From assembly GCF_025822245.1 (NCBI RefSeq), contig NZ_JACKTL010000030.1:62001-126000 (forward strand): 64,000 nt of DNA. Reading direction: 5' to 3'. Positions 8,266 to 16,579 of the stretch are shown here, piece by piece. Below the pieces are notes generated by a model. The model was not told where the DNA came from and did no database searches. It was given only the letters and a program-made list of their open reading frames with translations. Every line of letters starts with the position of its first letter. Position 1 is the first letter of the stretch. The translations under genes were made by a program, and so were the position numbers. The stretch is from Mycolicibacterium hodleri (GTDB lineage: Bacteria > Actinomycetota > Actinomycetes > Mycobacteriales > Mycobacteriaceae).

Positions 8266-10883
8266 AGCTGCACCGATTGGTCCTGCGCAACTATCGCGGT
8301 GTCGCCCACCGCGACGTCGAGTTTCCCGACCGCGGTGTCGTCGTGGTGTCCGGCGCCAACGAAATCGGCAAGTCGTCGATGATCGAGGCGCTGGATCTGC
8401 TGCTGGAGGCCAAGGACCGCTCGACCAAGAAGGAGGTCAAGCAGGTCAAGCCGACGCACGCCGACGAGGGCGCCGAGATCACGGCCGTCATCTCCACGGG
8501 CCCCTACCGTTTCGAGTACTTCAAGCGGTTCCACAAGAAGCCGGAGACCCGGCTGACCGTGTCGGCGCCGCAGCGCGAGCAGCTCACCGGTGACGAGGCG
8601 CACGAGCGGGTGCTGGCGATCCTCGCCGAGACGGTCGACACCGAACTGTGGCAGGCGCAGCGCGTCCTGCAGTCGGGATCGACTGCCTCGGTTGATCTTT
8701 CGGGATGTGACGCGTTGGCGCGCGCCCTCGACGCGGCCGCCGGCCAGGCGGTCACGCTGTCGGGATCCGAGCCGTTGCTCGTCGACCGGATCGACGCCGA
8801 GTTCCGGCAGTACTTCACCGCGATGGGTCGCGCGACGGGGCCGCTGGCATCGGCCGTCGCCCGATTGCGCGACGCGCAGCAGCAGGTCGAGCAGTGCCAG
8901 GCCGCGGTCGCCGAAGTCGACGAGGCGGTGGTCCGGCACGCCGAACTCTCCGACGAGCTGCTCCGGCTCTCCCAGCAGCGGGCGCAGGCCGCCGAGCGGG
9001 TTCGCGTCGCCACGACCGCCGCGGCTGCCGTCAAGAAGCTCGAGGACCGGCTGGCGCAGGCACGCGCCCTGGCCGAACCCGCCGAAATGGCACGGGTGGC
9101 ATCGGAGGCCGCTCTCGGCGAGCGGCGCCGACTGCGCGCCGAACTGACGGAGCGAACCACCACCATCGCCGGACTCGAGGCGGCCGTGACGGCCGCCGCC
9201 GATGACGCGACCGCCGCCAACCAGGCTGCCGTGGAGGCCGCCACCGCGGCCGAGGCAGCGCGCGTCGGTGCGGTGGACGCCGCGGCCCGAGTGGAGACCG
9301 TGCGCGCAACGGTCGAGCGAATCGCTCGCCGCGGCGAGCTGTCGCGGCTGGCGGCCACGCTGGCCAAGGTCGACGCCGCGGCGTCAGAGCTGGCGGGTGT
9401 CGAGGCGGAGTTGGCGGGGATCACCCTGACCGACGACGTGATGCGGGACGTCGAGATGGCCGCGTTGGCGACCGAGCGGGCCGCCTTCCAAGCCGAGCTC
9501 GCCTCGGCGCGAGTGGAACTCGACGCGGCGGTGGATCTTCGAGTCGTGGTCGACGGCCAGCCGGTGGAGCTCTCTTCGGGTGTCACGTGGACCCAGAACG
9601 TGACGACGTCCGCCACGCTCGACCTGCCGGGCGTGATGACCGTTCGGCTGATTCCCGGTGCGCCCGCGGCTGATTCGCAGGGCCGGCTCGACAAGGCGCG
9701 GGAAATGCTGGCCGCACTGCTGGACGAGGCCGGCGTCGCCGACGTGACGCAGGCACGGGCGGTCGACGCCAGGCGGCGCGAGCTGGCGGGGTCGGTGGAC
9801 CGGTTGCGCGCGATCGGCGACGCGTTGGTCGGCGACGACTCGGTGGCCGACCTGCGCGCGCGCCGGGCGGCACTGACCGAGGAGCTGGCCGCGGCCGGCG
9901 GAGCCGACGATCCCGGCCTCGACGTCGTCCGTGCCGAGCTCGAGGCGGCCACCGAGGCCTACCGGCTGGCGCGGGCCGACGAGGAGGCGCGCCGCGAGGC
10001 CGCCGCGACGGCCAGCTCGCAGGCGATGCGTGCCGCGGGCGCGGTGACGGTTCTCCGGTCGAAGCTGGAGACCGCCCGCGACGAGGTCACTAGTGCATCG
10101 GAACGCCTTGCCCGTCAACGGGAGTCGCAATCCGACGACCAGCTGGTCATCCAGGCCGAGGCCGACGTCGAGCGGGCCCGGACGGTGGTGGCGCACGTGG
10201 TGGCGATCGAGGCCGAGCTCGCCGCCTCGGGGCCGGCGGCGGTGGCCGCGGAACTGGCGGCCGCCGAGGGGAGCGCGGCGGCACTCGACGCCCGCCACGC
10301 CACGGTGACCGGCGACCTCCGTGAGGTGGCGGCGCAGCTGCGGGTGTACGGGTCCGAGGGCCGCAAGGGACGGCTGGACGCGGCGCAGACCGAATGTGAG
10401 CACGCGGCGACCGACCACGACCGGGTTCAGCGCCGGGCCGCGGCGGCCCAGCTTCTGCAGTCGGTGATGACGCGCCATCGTGACGAGTCGCGGCTGCGGT
10501 ACGTCGACCCGTTCCGAACCGAGGTCGAGCGGTTGGGCCGCATCGTGTTCGGTGCCGACTTCGAGGTCGAGATCGACGGCGACCTTCGCATCCTCAGCCG
10601 CACCCTGGCCGGGTGCACGGTGCCGTTCGACTCACTGTCCGGCGGCGCCAAGGAGCAGCTCGGCATCGTCGCCCGGCTGGCCAGCGCGGCGCTGGTGGCC
10701 AAGGAGGACGGTGTTCCCGTGGTCATCGACGACGCGCTGGGCTTCAGCGATCCGCACCGGCTGGCCAGGATGGGCGAGGTGTTCGACGCCGTCGGCGGCG
10801 ACGGTCAGGTGATCGTCCTGACCTGCAGCCCGGAGCGGTACGCGGGCATCGTCGACGCGCAACACCTCGCCCTGAGCGGTTAG
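8262..10883 (+). CDS. SbcC/Rad50-like AAA ATPase (Rv1278 type)
   Basis: An 873-residue SMC-like ATPase. The N-terminus has NYRGVAHRDVEFP and Walker A GANEIGKSS; the C-terminus has the ABC signature LSGGAKEQL and Walker B VVIDDALGFSD. Between them lies a very long Ala/Glu/Arg-rich region that should form antiparallel coiled coils. I did not see a CxxC zinc hook at the apex, so the tip may differ from classical Rad50. The GTG start overlaps the nuclease stop, supporting a complex. It meets the next gene tail-to-tail with 4 bases shared. Confidence 0.9.
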   Translation: MKLHRLVLRNYRGVAHRDVEFPDRGVVVVSGANEIGKSSMIEALDLLLEAKDRSTKKEVKQVKPTHADEGAEITAVISTGPYRFEYFKRFHKKPETRLTVSAPQREQLTGDEAHERVLAILAETVDTELWQAQRVLQSGSTASVDLSGCDALARALDAAAGQAVTLSGSEPLLVDRIDAEFRQYFTAMGRATGPLASAVARLRDAQQQVEQCQAAVAEVDEAVVRHAELSDELLRLSQQRAQAAERVRVATTAAAAVKKLEDRLAQARALAEPAEMARVASEAALGERRRLRAELTERTTTIAGLEAAVTAAADDATAANQAAVEAATAAEAARVGAVDAAARVETVRATVERIARRGELSRLAATLAKVDAAASELAGVEAELAGITLTDDVMRDVEMAALATERAAFQAELASARVELDAAVDLRVVVDGQPVELSSGVTWTQNVTTSATLDLPGVMTVRLIPGAPAADSQGRLDKAREMLAALLDEAGVADVTQARAVDARRRELAGSVDRLRAIGDALVGDDSVADLRARRAALTEELAAAGGADDPGLDVVRAELEAATEAYRLARADEEARREAAATASSQAMRAAGAVTVLRSKLETARDEVTSASERLARQRESQSDDQLVIQAEADVERARTVVAHVVAIEAELAASGPAAVAAELAAAEGSAAALDARHATVTGDLREVAAQLRVYGSEGRKGRLDAAQTECEHAATDHDRVQRRAAAAQLLQSVMTRHRDESRLRYVDPFRTEVERLGRIVFGADFEVEIDGDLRILSRTLAGCTVPFDSLSGGAKEQLGIVARLASAALVAKEDGVPVVIDDALGFSDPHRLARMGEVFDAVGGDGQVIVLTCSPERYAGIVDAQHLALSG

Positions 10884-12241
10884 CTCGCCACCGAGACGTC
10901 GCGCCGCCGGGGTGAGTCGAACGTTGCCGCCGGCAGCCCGAGGTGGTCGCGCAGCGTGTTGCCGGTGTACTGCTCGCGGAACAGCTTGCGCCGCTGCAAC
11001 TCCGGCACCACCGAGTCGACGAAGTCGTTGAACGTGCCCGGCGACTGGGCGGCCGAGACCATGAACCCGTCGGCCTCGCCCGCGGTGAACGACTCCTCGA
11101 TCTGGTCGGCGACCTGTTTGGCCGTGCCGACGAACTGAGGTAGCAGCACACCCTGGGCGTACCACTTGCCGATGTCCCGCAGCGTGAGGTTGTCGCGCTG
11201 GGCCACCCGACGGGCGGTGTCGAACAGCCCCTGGGTGCCGGTCACGGCGATGTCCTCGACGGGCGCGTCGAGGTCGTAGCGCGAGAAGTCGTGATCGGTG
11301 TGCACCGACAGGGTGATCAGCCCCGAGATCGGATCGGCGAGTTCGTTGTGGAACGCCTGCTTCTCCCTGGCGATGGACTCCGTCTCCCCGATGAAGGGGA
11401 TGAACGCCGGGAAGATCAGCACGCCGTCGGGGTCACGCCCGTAGTCGTCGGCGCGGCTCTTGATGTCGTCGTAGTAGGCCCGTCGGCCCTCGGGCGTGGG
11501 GTCGATTTCGAAGATCGCCTCGGCCCACCGTGCGGCGAAGTCCCGTCCGGTGGGCGACGAGCCGGCCTGAATCAGCACCGGGCGGCCCTGCGGTGAGCGC
11601 GGCACGTTGAGCGGTCCGCGGGTGCGGAAGTACTCACCGTCGTGGTTCACCGTGCGGACCTTGTCCGGATCGGCGAACACCCCACCCTCCTTGTCGAGCA
11701 CCAGGGCGTCGGCGTCCCAGCTGGACCACAGTTCGAGCGCGGTGCGGACGAATTCCTCGGCGCGTTCGTAGCGGTGGTCGTGGCCGAGGTGCTCGTCGTG
11801 GCCGAAGTTCTGCGCCTCGCTCTGCGTCAGCGAGGTCACGATGTTCCACGCGACCCGGCCGTTGCTGACGTGGTCGAGGCTGGCGAAGATACGGGCCAGC
11901 TCGTACGGGTGAAAGTAGGTGGCGGACTTGGTGATCGCGACGCCCAGCTTCGACGTCACCGCCGCGATGCTGGCGGCCACGATGGACGGGTCCAATGTCG
12001 CGGTGGCCTGCGTTCCGCGTCGCAGCGGCTCGGTGACGTCGTCGCCGTAGCGGGCGGGTGCGGCCAACAGGTCGGCGAAGAAGACGAAGTCGAACTTGCC
12101 GCGTTCGAGGATGCGCCCGATGCGGTGGTAGTACTCCGGCGTGGTGAACGCCGTGTCGCTGCCGGGATGCCGCCACGCGGCGTGGGAGTGGGTGACCTGA
12201 GAGGCGATCTGGAATCCGCCCAGGTGGAGTTGACGTGTCAT
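10880..12241 (-). CDS. Flavin-dependent monooxygenase, luciferase-like (NtaA/DszA group)
   Basis: A 453-residue LLM-class enzyme of the long NtaA/SnaA/DszA type, which uses reduced FMN from a separate reductase. Family features are the N-terminal LHLGGFQIASQVTHSHAAWRH-type segment, the central NIVTSLTQSEAQNFG and the RPVLIQAGSSPTGRDFAARWAE region. The start at 12241 is preceded by a weak GAGAG. The adjacent acyl-CoA-dehydrogenase-like gene encodes a second flavoenzyme of the DszC/SfnB kind, so the two may act on an organosulfur or related compound. Substrate is inferred only loosely. Confidence 0.87.
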   Translation of the reverse strand: MTRQLHLGGFQIASQVTHSHAAWRHPGSDTAFTTPEYYHRIGRILERGKFDFVFFADLLAAPARYGDDVTEPLRRGTQATATLDPSIVAASIAAVTSKLGVAITKSATYFHPYELARIFASLDHVSNGRVAWNIVTSLTQSEAQNFGHDEHLGHDHRYERAEEFVRTALELWSSWDADALVLDKEGGVFADPDKVRTVNHDGEYFRTRGPLNVPRSPQGRPVLIQAGSSPTGRDFAARWAEAIFEIDPTPEGRRAYYDDIKSRADDYGRDPDGVLIFPAFIPFIGETESIAREKQAFHNELADPISGLITLSVHTDHDFSRYDLDAPVEDIAVTGTQGLFDTARRVAQRDNLTLRDIGKWYAQGVLLPQFVGTAKQVADQIEESFTAGEADGFMVSAAQSPGTFNDFVDSVVPELQRRKLFREQYTGNTLRDHLGLPAATFDSPRRRDVSVAS

Positions 12242-12255
12242 GTGCTCTCGTTTCC

Positions 12256-12310
12256 CGCGATTTCGGCGTGATTGGTCGCGCTGGCCGCGACCAATCACGC
12301 CGAAAACGCG
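12256..12310. repeat. Long near-perfect palindrome between two flavoenzyme genes
   Basis: A 20-bp perfect inverted repeat, 12261-12280 and 12286-12305, surrounds a 5-base spacer (CTGGC). Beyond one mismatch (12260/12306) the pairing continues for four more base pairs, giving a 24-of-25-bp stem over 12256-12310. It falls in the 71-base gap between two genes on the minus strand. It has no U tract. It could be a terminator or attenuator for the upstream gene, an mRNA-stabilising hairpin, or a dispersed palindromic unit. Confidence 0.75.
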
Positions 12311-12312
12311 TG

Positions 12313-13539
12313 TTAGAAGTAGGCGTTGGCGGGCAGCGGGGTGTCGTGCAGCAGGTTCGCGCCGATCGCGACGGCCTTGTAGGCCACCGGGTTGTGCAGT
12401 GTGATGGTGCGGATGTTGCGCCAGTGCCGGTCCAGACCCTTCTGCCGACTCGCCGCGCTGGCGCCGCCGAGCTCCAGGAGTCGCGTCGCGGCCTCCGGGG
12501 CGATGGCGTCGAGGTGGACCTTGACCTGCGCGACCTTGATCTGGGCGTCCTGCGCGAGCCGGGCGTCCGGGTTGCCGTCGGGCGTCGTCGCCGCGGAGGT
12601 GGTGGCCGTCGCGATGGCCTCGGCGGCGTCGAGCACCGCCGCCTTGGCGACGTAGGCAGTGCTGGCCAGTTCGCCGAGGAGCCGCTGCAGCAGCGGGTCG
12701 TCGGTGGGCCGATCGGTGGGCGCGTGGCTGAAGCTGCGGTCGCGCGACCGCAACAGGGTGACCCCGTCGTCGACGACACCGGCGAGGATGCCGGCCACCA
12801 CCGCGTGGATGAAGAGCTGCAGGGAGGCGTACTGGACCGACGGAACCGCCGCGGCGTCGTACGGCGAATCGGCGAGGATCTCGTCGGTGGTGACCGCCAC
12901 GTTCTTGAAGACGGTGGTCCCCGTGCCGGTCCGCCGCTGGCCGAAGCCGTCCCAGTCGTCGATCAACTTGACGCCGGTGCGGTCGGCGGGCACCACGACC
13001 GTGGCCACGGAGTCGTGATCGGTGGTCGCGGTGACCGTCAGGTAGTCCGAGAACAGCGTGCCGGTGCTGTAGAACTTCTCGCCATCGAGCCGGTAACCAC
13101 CCGCCGGATCGGGCAGCAGCCGGGTGTTGAACACCAGGCTGCCGACGGCGTTGGATCCCTTCTCGCTGAACGCGTTGCCGAAGAGCTGTCCGTCGGCCAC
13201 CTTCCGCAGCCAGTGCAGTGACGCGGGGTCACCCGAGACGGTGCGCAGCCGCTCCTCGACGAACCAGAAGTGCGTTCGGAAGATGTGCGCCACAACGGGA
13301 TCCGCGCGGGCGACGTCGACGACCGCGGAAAAGAGCTGTGGCACAGTCAGTCCGGGGCCGCCAAGTTCGTGGGGCAGGCGCAGGGTGCCGAATCCGGCGC
13401 GCTTGAGAGCGGAAACTTCGTCAAAGGGATTCTCGTCGTTCAGGTCTCGGTCCTTGGCCCCGGCCGCGATGCGGCCGAGTAGCTCGTCCCACTGTGGCGA
13501 GCCTGGGAGAATGCGGGCGTTGTTCTCGACGGTGGTCAT
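12313..13539 (-). CDS. Acyl-CoA dehydrogenase-like monooxygenase (DszC/SfnB group)
   Basis: A 408-residue protein with the acyl-CoA dehydrogenase fold: N-terminal helices, central beta domain and C-terminal helical bundle. The segments RLPHELGGPGLTV, VAHIFRTHFWFVEERL and LDGEKFYSTGTLFSDYL fit the flavin monooxygenase branch (DszC, SfnB) rather than true dehydrogenases. It is encoded 71 bases upstream of the luciferase-like monooxygenase, on the same strand. Such pairs are typical of sulfur-scavenging or xenobiotic pathways. The ATG at 13539 is favoured over an upstream in-frame ATG because the family consensus begins soon after it. Confidence 0.85.
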   Translation of the reverse strand: MTTVENNARILPGSPQWDELLGRIAAGAKDRDLNDENPFDEVSALKRAGFGTLRLPHELGGPGLTVPQLFSAVVDVARADPVVAHIFRTHFWFVEERLRTVSGDPASLHWLRKVADGQLFGNAFSEKGSNAVGSLVFNTRLLPDPAGGYRLDGEKFYSTGTLFSDYLTVTATTDHDSVATVVVPADRTGVKLIDDWDGFGQRRTGTGTTVFKNVAVTTDEILADSPYDAAAVPSVQYASLQLFIHAVVAGILAGVVDDGVTLLRSRDRSFSHAPTDRPTDDPLLQRLLGELASTAYVAKAAVLDAAEAIATATTSAATTPDGNPDARLAQDAQIKVAQVKVHLDAIAPEAATRLLELGGASAASRQKGLDRHWRNIRTITLHNPVAYKAVAIGANLLHDTPLPANAYF

Positions 13540-13635
13540 GTCGTCGTTTCTACGCAAGCCCGCATCCGGCGGCACTGCTTTGGCTCACCCCGAACCTAAG
13601 AGCCGCCCAACCAGGGCACAATGGAGGTGATGACC

Positions 13636-14904
13636 ATGAATGCCGGGCGCCGGCGAGTGCACGACAGGTTGGCCGCGCTGCCCGGGGTGAGCTCGGTGCG
13701 CAGGCCCATCCTCGACGACGGGTCCGACGAGTTCGATCTGTTCTACGTGCGGGTGGGCGAGAAGTCGGACCACCCGCTGCTGATCATTCCCGGCGGCCCG
13801 GGTGCGGCGTCGATCGCGCTCTATCGCGGACTGCGCAAGCACGCCGTCGCCGACGGTCTCGACGTGATCATGGTCGAGCATCGCGGGGTCGGGATGTCGC
13901 GCCACGACGACGACGGTGCCGACCTGCCGCTCGAGGCGATGACCATCGAGGCGGTGGTGGGTGACATCGCCGCCGTGCTCGAGCACGCCGAGGTCGAGTC
14001 GGCCGTCGTCTACGGCACGTCGTACGGCACCTATCTGGCGGCCGGGCTCGGTGTCCGGCACCCCCAGCGGGTGCACGCGATGATCCTGGACTCTCCGCTG
14101 CTGTCGGCCGACGACGTCGACCTGGTCCGCGAGGCCGTTCGCCGAGTGCTGTGGGACGGGGTGGACGACGTCAACGGCGAGAACGAGGAGACCGCCGAGC
14201 TCGCCGCCAAGGTGCGACGACTGGTCGCCGACGGCGTGCTCACGCCGGCCGCCACCCAGCTCGCCGCCGACATGTACGGGCTCGGGGGAGCGGAGCTGCT
14301 GGGCCGCCAGCTCGACCTGCTGCTCAAGGATCACGACTGGGTGTGGGGTGCGGTGGGGCTGGGCACGCGCCTGCTCGTCGAGCGCAAGACGCCCTTCCAC
14401 AACGAACCCGACCTCGTCGGCCGCATCGGTTACCGCGAGCTCAACTACGGCGCGGTGCCCGACGGCAAACCACTCGACCCGGCCGTGGCGTTGCGCGAGA
14501 TGGCTACCGGGGAGGTCGACTTCGTCGAGGAACCGTTCGACCTCATCGCCGAGATGCCGACGTTCACCTGGCCGACGGTGGTCATCTCCGGTGGTCGGGA
14601 CCTGACCACGCCGCGGGCGGTGGCGTGCCGGATCGCCGAGTTGATTCCCGATTCGGTGCTGGTGGAGATGCCCACCAGTGGGCACAGCGTCGTCGACACC
14701 AAGGAGCGCTCCGCGCTCGACGTCGTGCGGGCCGTCTACGCCGGGGAGATTGCCGAATTGCCCAGTCGGTCAGCCGAACTCGACGCCGTGCCGAGCCTGC
14801 TCAGCGTCCGTCTGCTCAAGCGGGCGATCACCGCGGCCGCGGTCGCGGAGTCGGTGGTGCCGTCGGCGGTACCGCGCGTGGTCCGCAACGTCACGACTTC
14901 GTGA
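13636..14904 (+). CDS. Alpha/beta hydrolase, peptidase S33 (prolyl aminopeptidase-like)
   Basis: A 422-residue alpha/beta hydrolase. The oxyanion-hole region is IIPGGPGAASI, the nucleophile elbow is YGTSYGTY (Ser), a second conserved segment is VEHRGVGMS, and the acid and His lie in VISGGRDLTTP and MPTSGHSVVD. These match peptidase family S33 and related esterases. Three in-frame ATGs occur at 13621, 13630 and 13636; GGAGGT at 13623-13628 is correctly spaced (7 bases) only for 13636, which decides the start. The 3' end overlaps oppA tail-to-tail by 14 bases. Substrate unknown. Confidence 0.85.
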   Translation: MNAGRRRVHDRLAALPGVSSVRRPILDDGSDEFDLFYVRVGEKSDHPLLIIPGGPGAASIALYRGLRKHAVADGLDVIMVEHRGVGMSRHDDDGADLPLEAMTIEAVVGDIAAVLEHAEVESAVVYGTSYGTYLAAGLGVRHPQRVHAMILDSPLLSADDVDLVREAVRRVLWDGVDDVNGENEETAELAAKVRRLVADGVLTPAATQLAADMYGLGGAELLGRQLDLLLKDHDWVWGAVGLGTRLLVERKTPFHNEPDLVGRIGYRELNYGAVPDGKPLDPAVALREMATGEVDFVEEPFDLIAEMPTFTWPTVVISGGRDLTTPRAVACRIAELIPDSVLVEMPTSGHSVVDTKERSALDVVRAVYAGEIAELPSRSAELDAVPSLLSVRLLKRAITAAAVAESVVPSAVPRVVRNVTTS

Positions 14905-16561
14905 ACCCGATCGCGGTGTAGTCCACGTCGGCCAGCCCTGGTGCGCCGAAGTTGGCCAGATTGCTGCGCACCGCCACGTTTCCGGCGGACTGGAACAGCG
15001 GCAAGCTGGCACCCTCGGCCCAGACCAGTGCGTCGACCTCGTTGGCCAGGCCGCGGGCCTTGTCGGGGTCGAGCTCCGACAGCGTCTGCTCGATCTTGGC
15101 GTCGATCTCCGGGCTGCCGATCTTGCCGAAGTTGCTGTCGCCGTTGGACGCATAGATTTGCGGGAGTCCGGACAGCGGGAAGGCGTCGGCCACCCAGCTG
15201 AATTGGGCGATGTCGAAGTTTCCGACGGTGACGTAGTTGGTGAAGAAGCCGCTGCCGCCCTTGGCCTGTAGGTCGAGTTTGACCCCGATCTGCGCCAGGC
15301 TGTTCTGGGCAATCTGGCCCACCTGACGCGTGCTGGCCGCGTCGTAGAACAGGTCGCGGATGACGAGCTGCTTGCCGTCCTTCTCACGGAACTGGCCGTT
15401 CATCCGCCACCCGAGGTCGTCGAGCTCCTTCTTCGCCGCCTCGGGGTCGAATGCCACGACGCCGCTGTTGTCCTGGTAGCCCTTCTGGCCCGCCACGTAG
15501 ACGTGGTTGTTGAGCGGCGCCGGGTTGTCGGCGAGTCCGCGTTGCGCCACGTTGGCGATGGTTTGGCGGTCGATGCCCTTGGAAATGGCCTTGCGCAGGG
15601 CGGGGTCGGCCAGGATCGAACCGGGCGCGCCGTTGAAGGTGAAGTGGTACCAACTGGTACTCGGCGCCCGCCGAATCGAAACGCCGGCGGTGCGCTTGGC
15701 GATCGTCACGTCGTCCAGCGAGGCCAGCCCCGTGGCGTCGATGGCGTTGTTCTGCAGAGCGGGCAGGCGGGCCGCGTCGTCGAGCACCAAGAAGGTGATC
15801 GTGTCGAGGCGCGGCGGCGCCCCCCACCATTTCGGGTTGCGGCTCAAGGTGATTCGCTGTGCGGTGCGATCGAGTGCGGTCACGATGAACGGTCCCGCCG
15901 ACGGCCCGGGGCCGTTCAGTTGGGCGGTGTTGAAGGCCTCCGGGGTGGCGGTCATGCTCTTGGGCGAGAGAACGGTGTTGCCCGCGAACATGCCCTTCCA
16001 CTCGGCGTACGGCTTGGCGAACGTCATGATCGCCTGCCGGTCGTCGACGCCTCGGGTCACCGACGCGACCCGGTCGCTGCCGTTGGGCGCCGAGATCGCG
16101 AAGTCCTTGTTCTTGCCGCTCGTCGCGTCGATCTGAGACTTGATGTCCTCCCAGGTGACCGGCGTGCCGTCGCTCCACACCGCCTTGGGGTTGATCGTGT
16201 ACGTCACGACTTGGGGATTGGTCCCGGTCAGCTCGACCTTGGTGAAGAAGTCGGTGTTGACCGACGCCGTGCCGTCGGCGGCGATCCGGAACGCCCGGGG
16301 CATGGTCGCGCGGGAGATCGCGGCCGCGTCGGCGGTGGGCCCGTTGATGTGCATCGTGTTGAAGTTGTCCGGGAAGTTCGTCAACGGGATGCGCAGGTTG
16401 CCACCCTCCTGCAACGAGGCGGGATCCTGCGGATTCACGTCGTTGGTGCTGCCGACCTCGGCGGTGCCGCCCGCCGACGGGGGCTCCTGGCTGCCGCCGG
16501 AGCACGCGGTGAGCACGACTCCGGCGACGAGGAGGGCACTGGCGAGACGTCGAATCTGCAT
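14891..16561 (-). CDS. oppA: Oligopeptide ABC transporter substrate-binding lipoprotein OppA
   Basis: A 556-residue family 5 extracellular solute-binding protein. The signal peptide ends in a lipobox at Cys20 (LTAC). The mature domain contains typical segments such as AVWSDGTPVTWEDIKSQID and GPFIVTALDRTAQRITLSRN. It is the last gene of the oppB-oppC-oppD-oppA operon, the order seen at Rv1283c-Rv1280c. It captures short peptides at the outer face of the membrane for OppBC. The gap to oppD is 18 bases. Confidence 0.94.
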   Translation of the reverse strand: MQIRRLASALLVAGVVLTACSGGSQEPPSAGGTAEVGSTNDVNPQDPASLQEGGNLRIPLTNFPDNFNTMHINGPTADAAAISRATMPRAFRIAADGTASVNTDFFTKVELTGTNPQVVTYTINPKAVWSDGTPVTWEDIKSQIDATSGKNKDFAISAPNGSDRVASVTRGVDDRQAIMTFAKPYAEWKGMFAGNTVLSPKSMTATPEAFNTAQLNGPGPSAGPFIVTALDRTAQRITLSRNPKWWGAPPRLDTITFLVLDDAARLPALQNNAIDATGLASLDDVTIAKRTAGVSIRRAPSTSWYHFTFNGAPGSILADPALRKAISKGIDRQTIANVAQRGLADNPAPLNNHVYVAGQKGYQDNSGVVAFDPEAAKKELDDLGWRMNGQFREKDGKQLVIRDLFYDAASTRQVGQIAQNSLAQIGVKLDLQAKGGSGFFTNYVTVGNFDIAQFSWVADAFPLSGLPQIYASNGDSNFGKIGSPEIDAKIEQTLSELDPDKARGLANEVDALVWAEGASLPLFQSAGNVAVRSNLANFGAPGLADVDYTAIGFTKS

Positions 16562-16579
16562 GGGACAGACTCTAACCGC

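Noticed and set aside
8504..9952. 482-codon open frame opposite the SbcC-like gene
   Set aside because: Ser/Ala/Arg-rich shadow of the coiled-coil coding sequence with no motif; the sense gene is certain.
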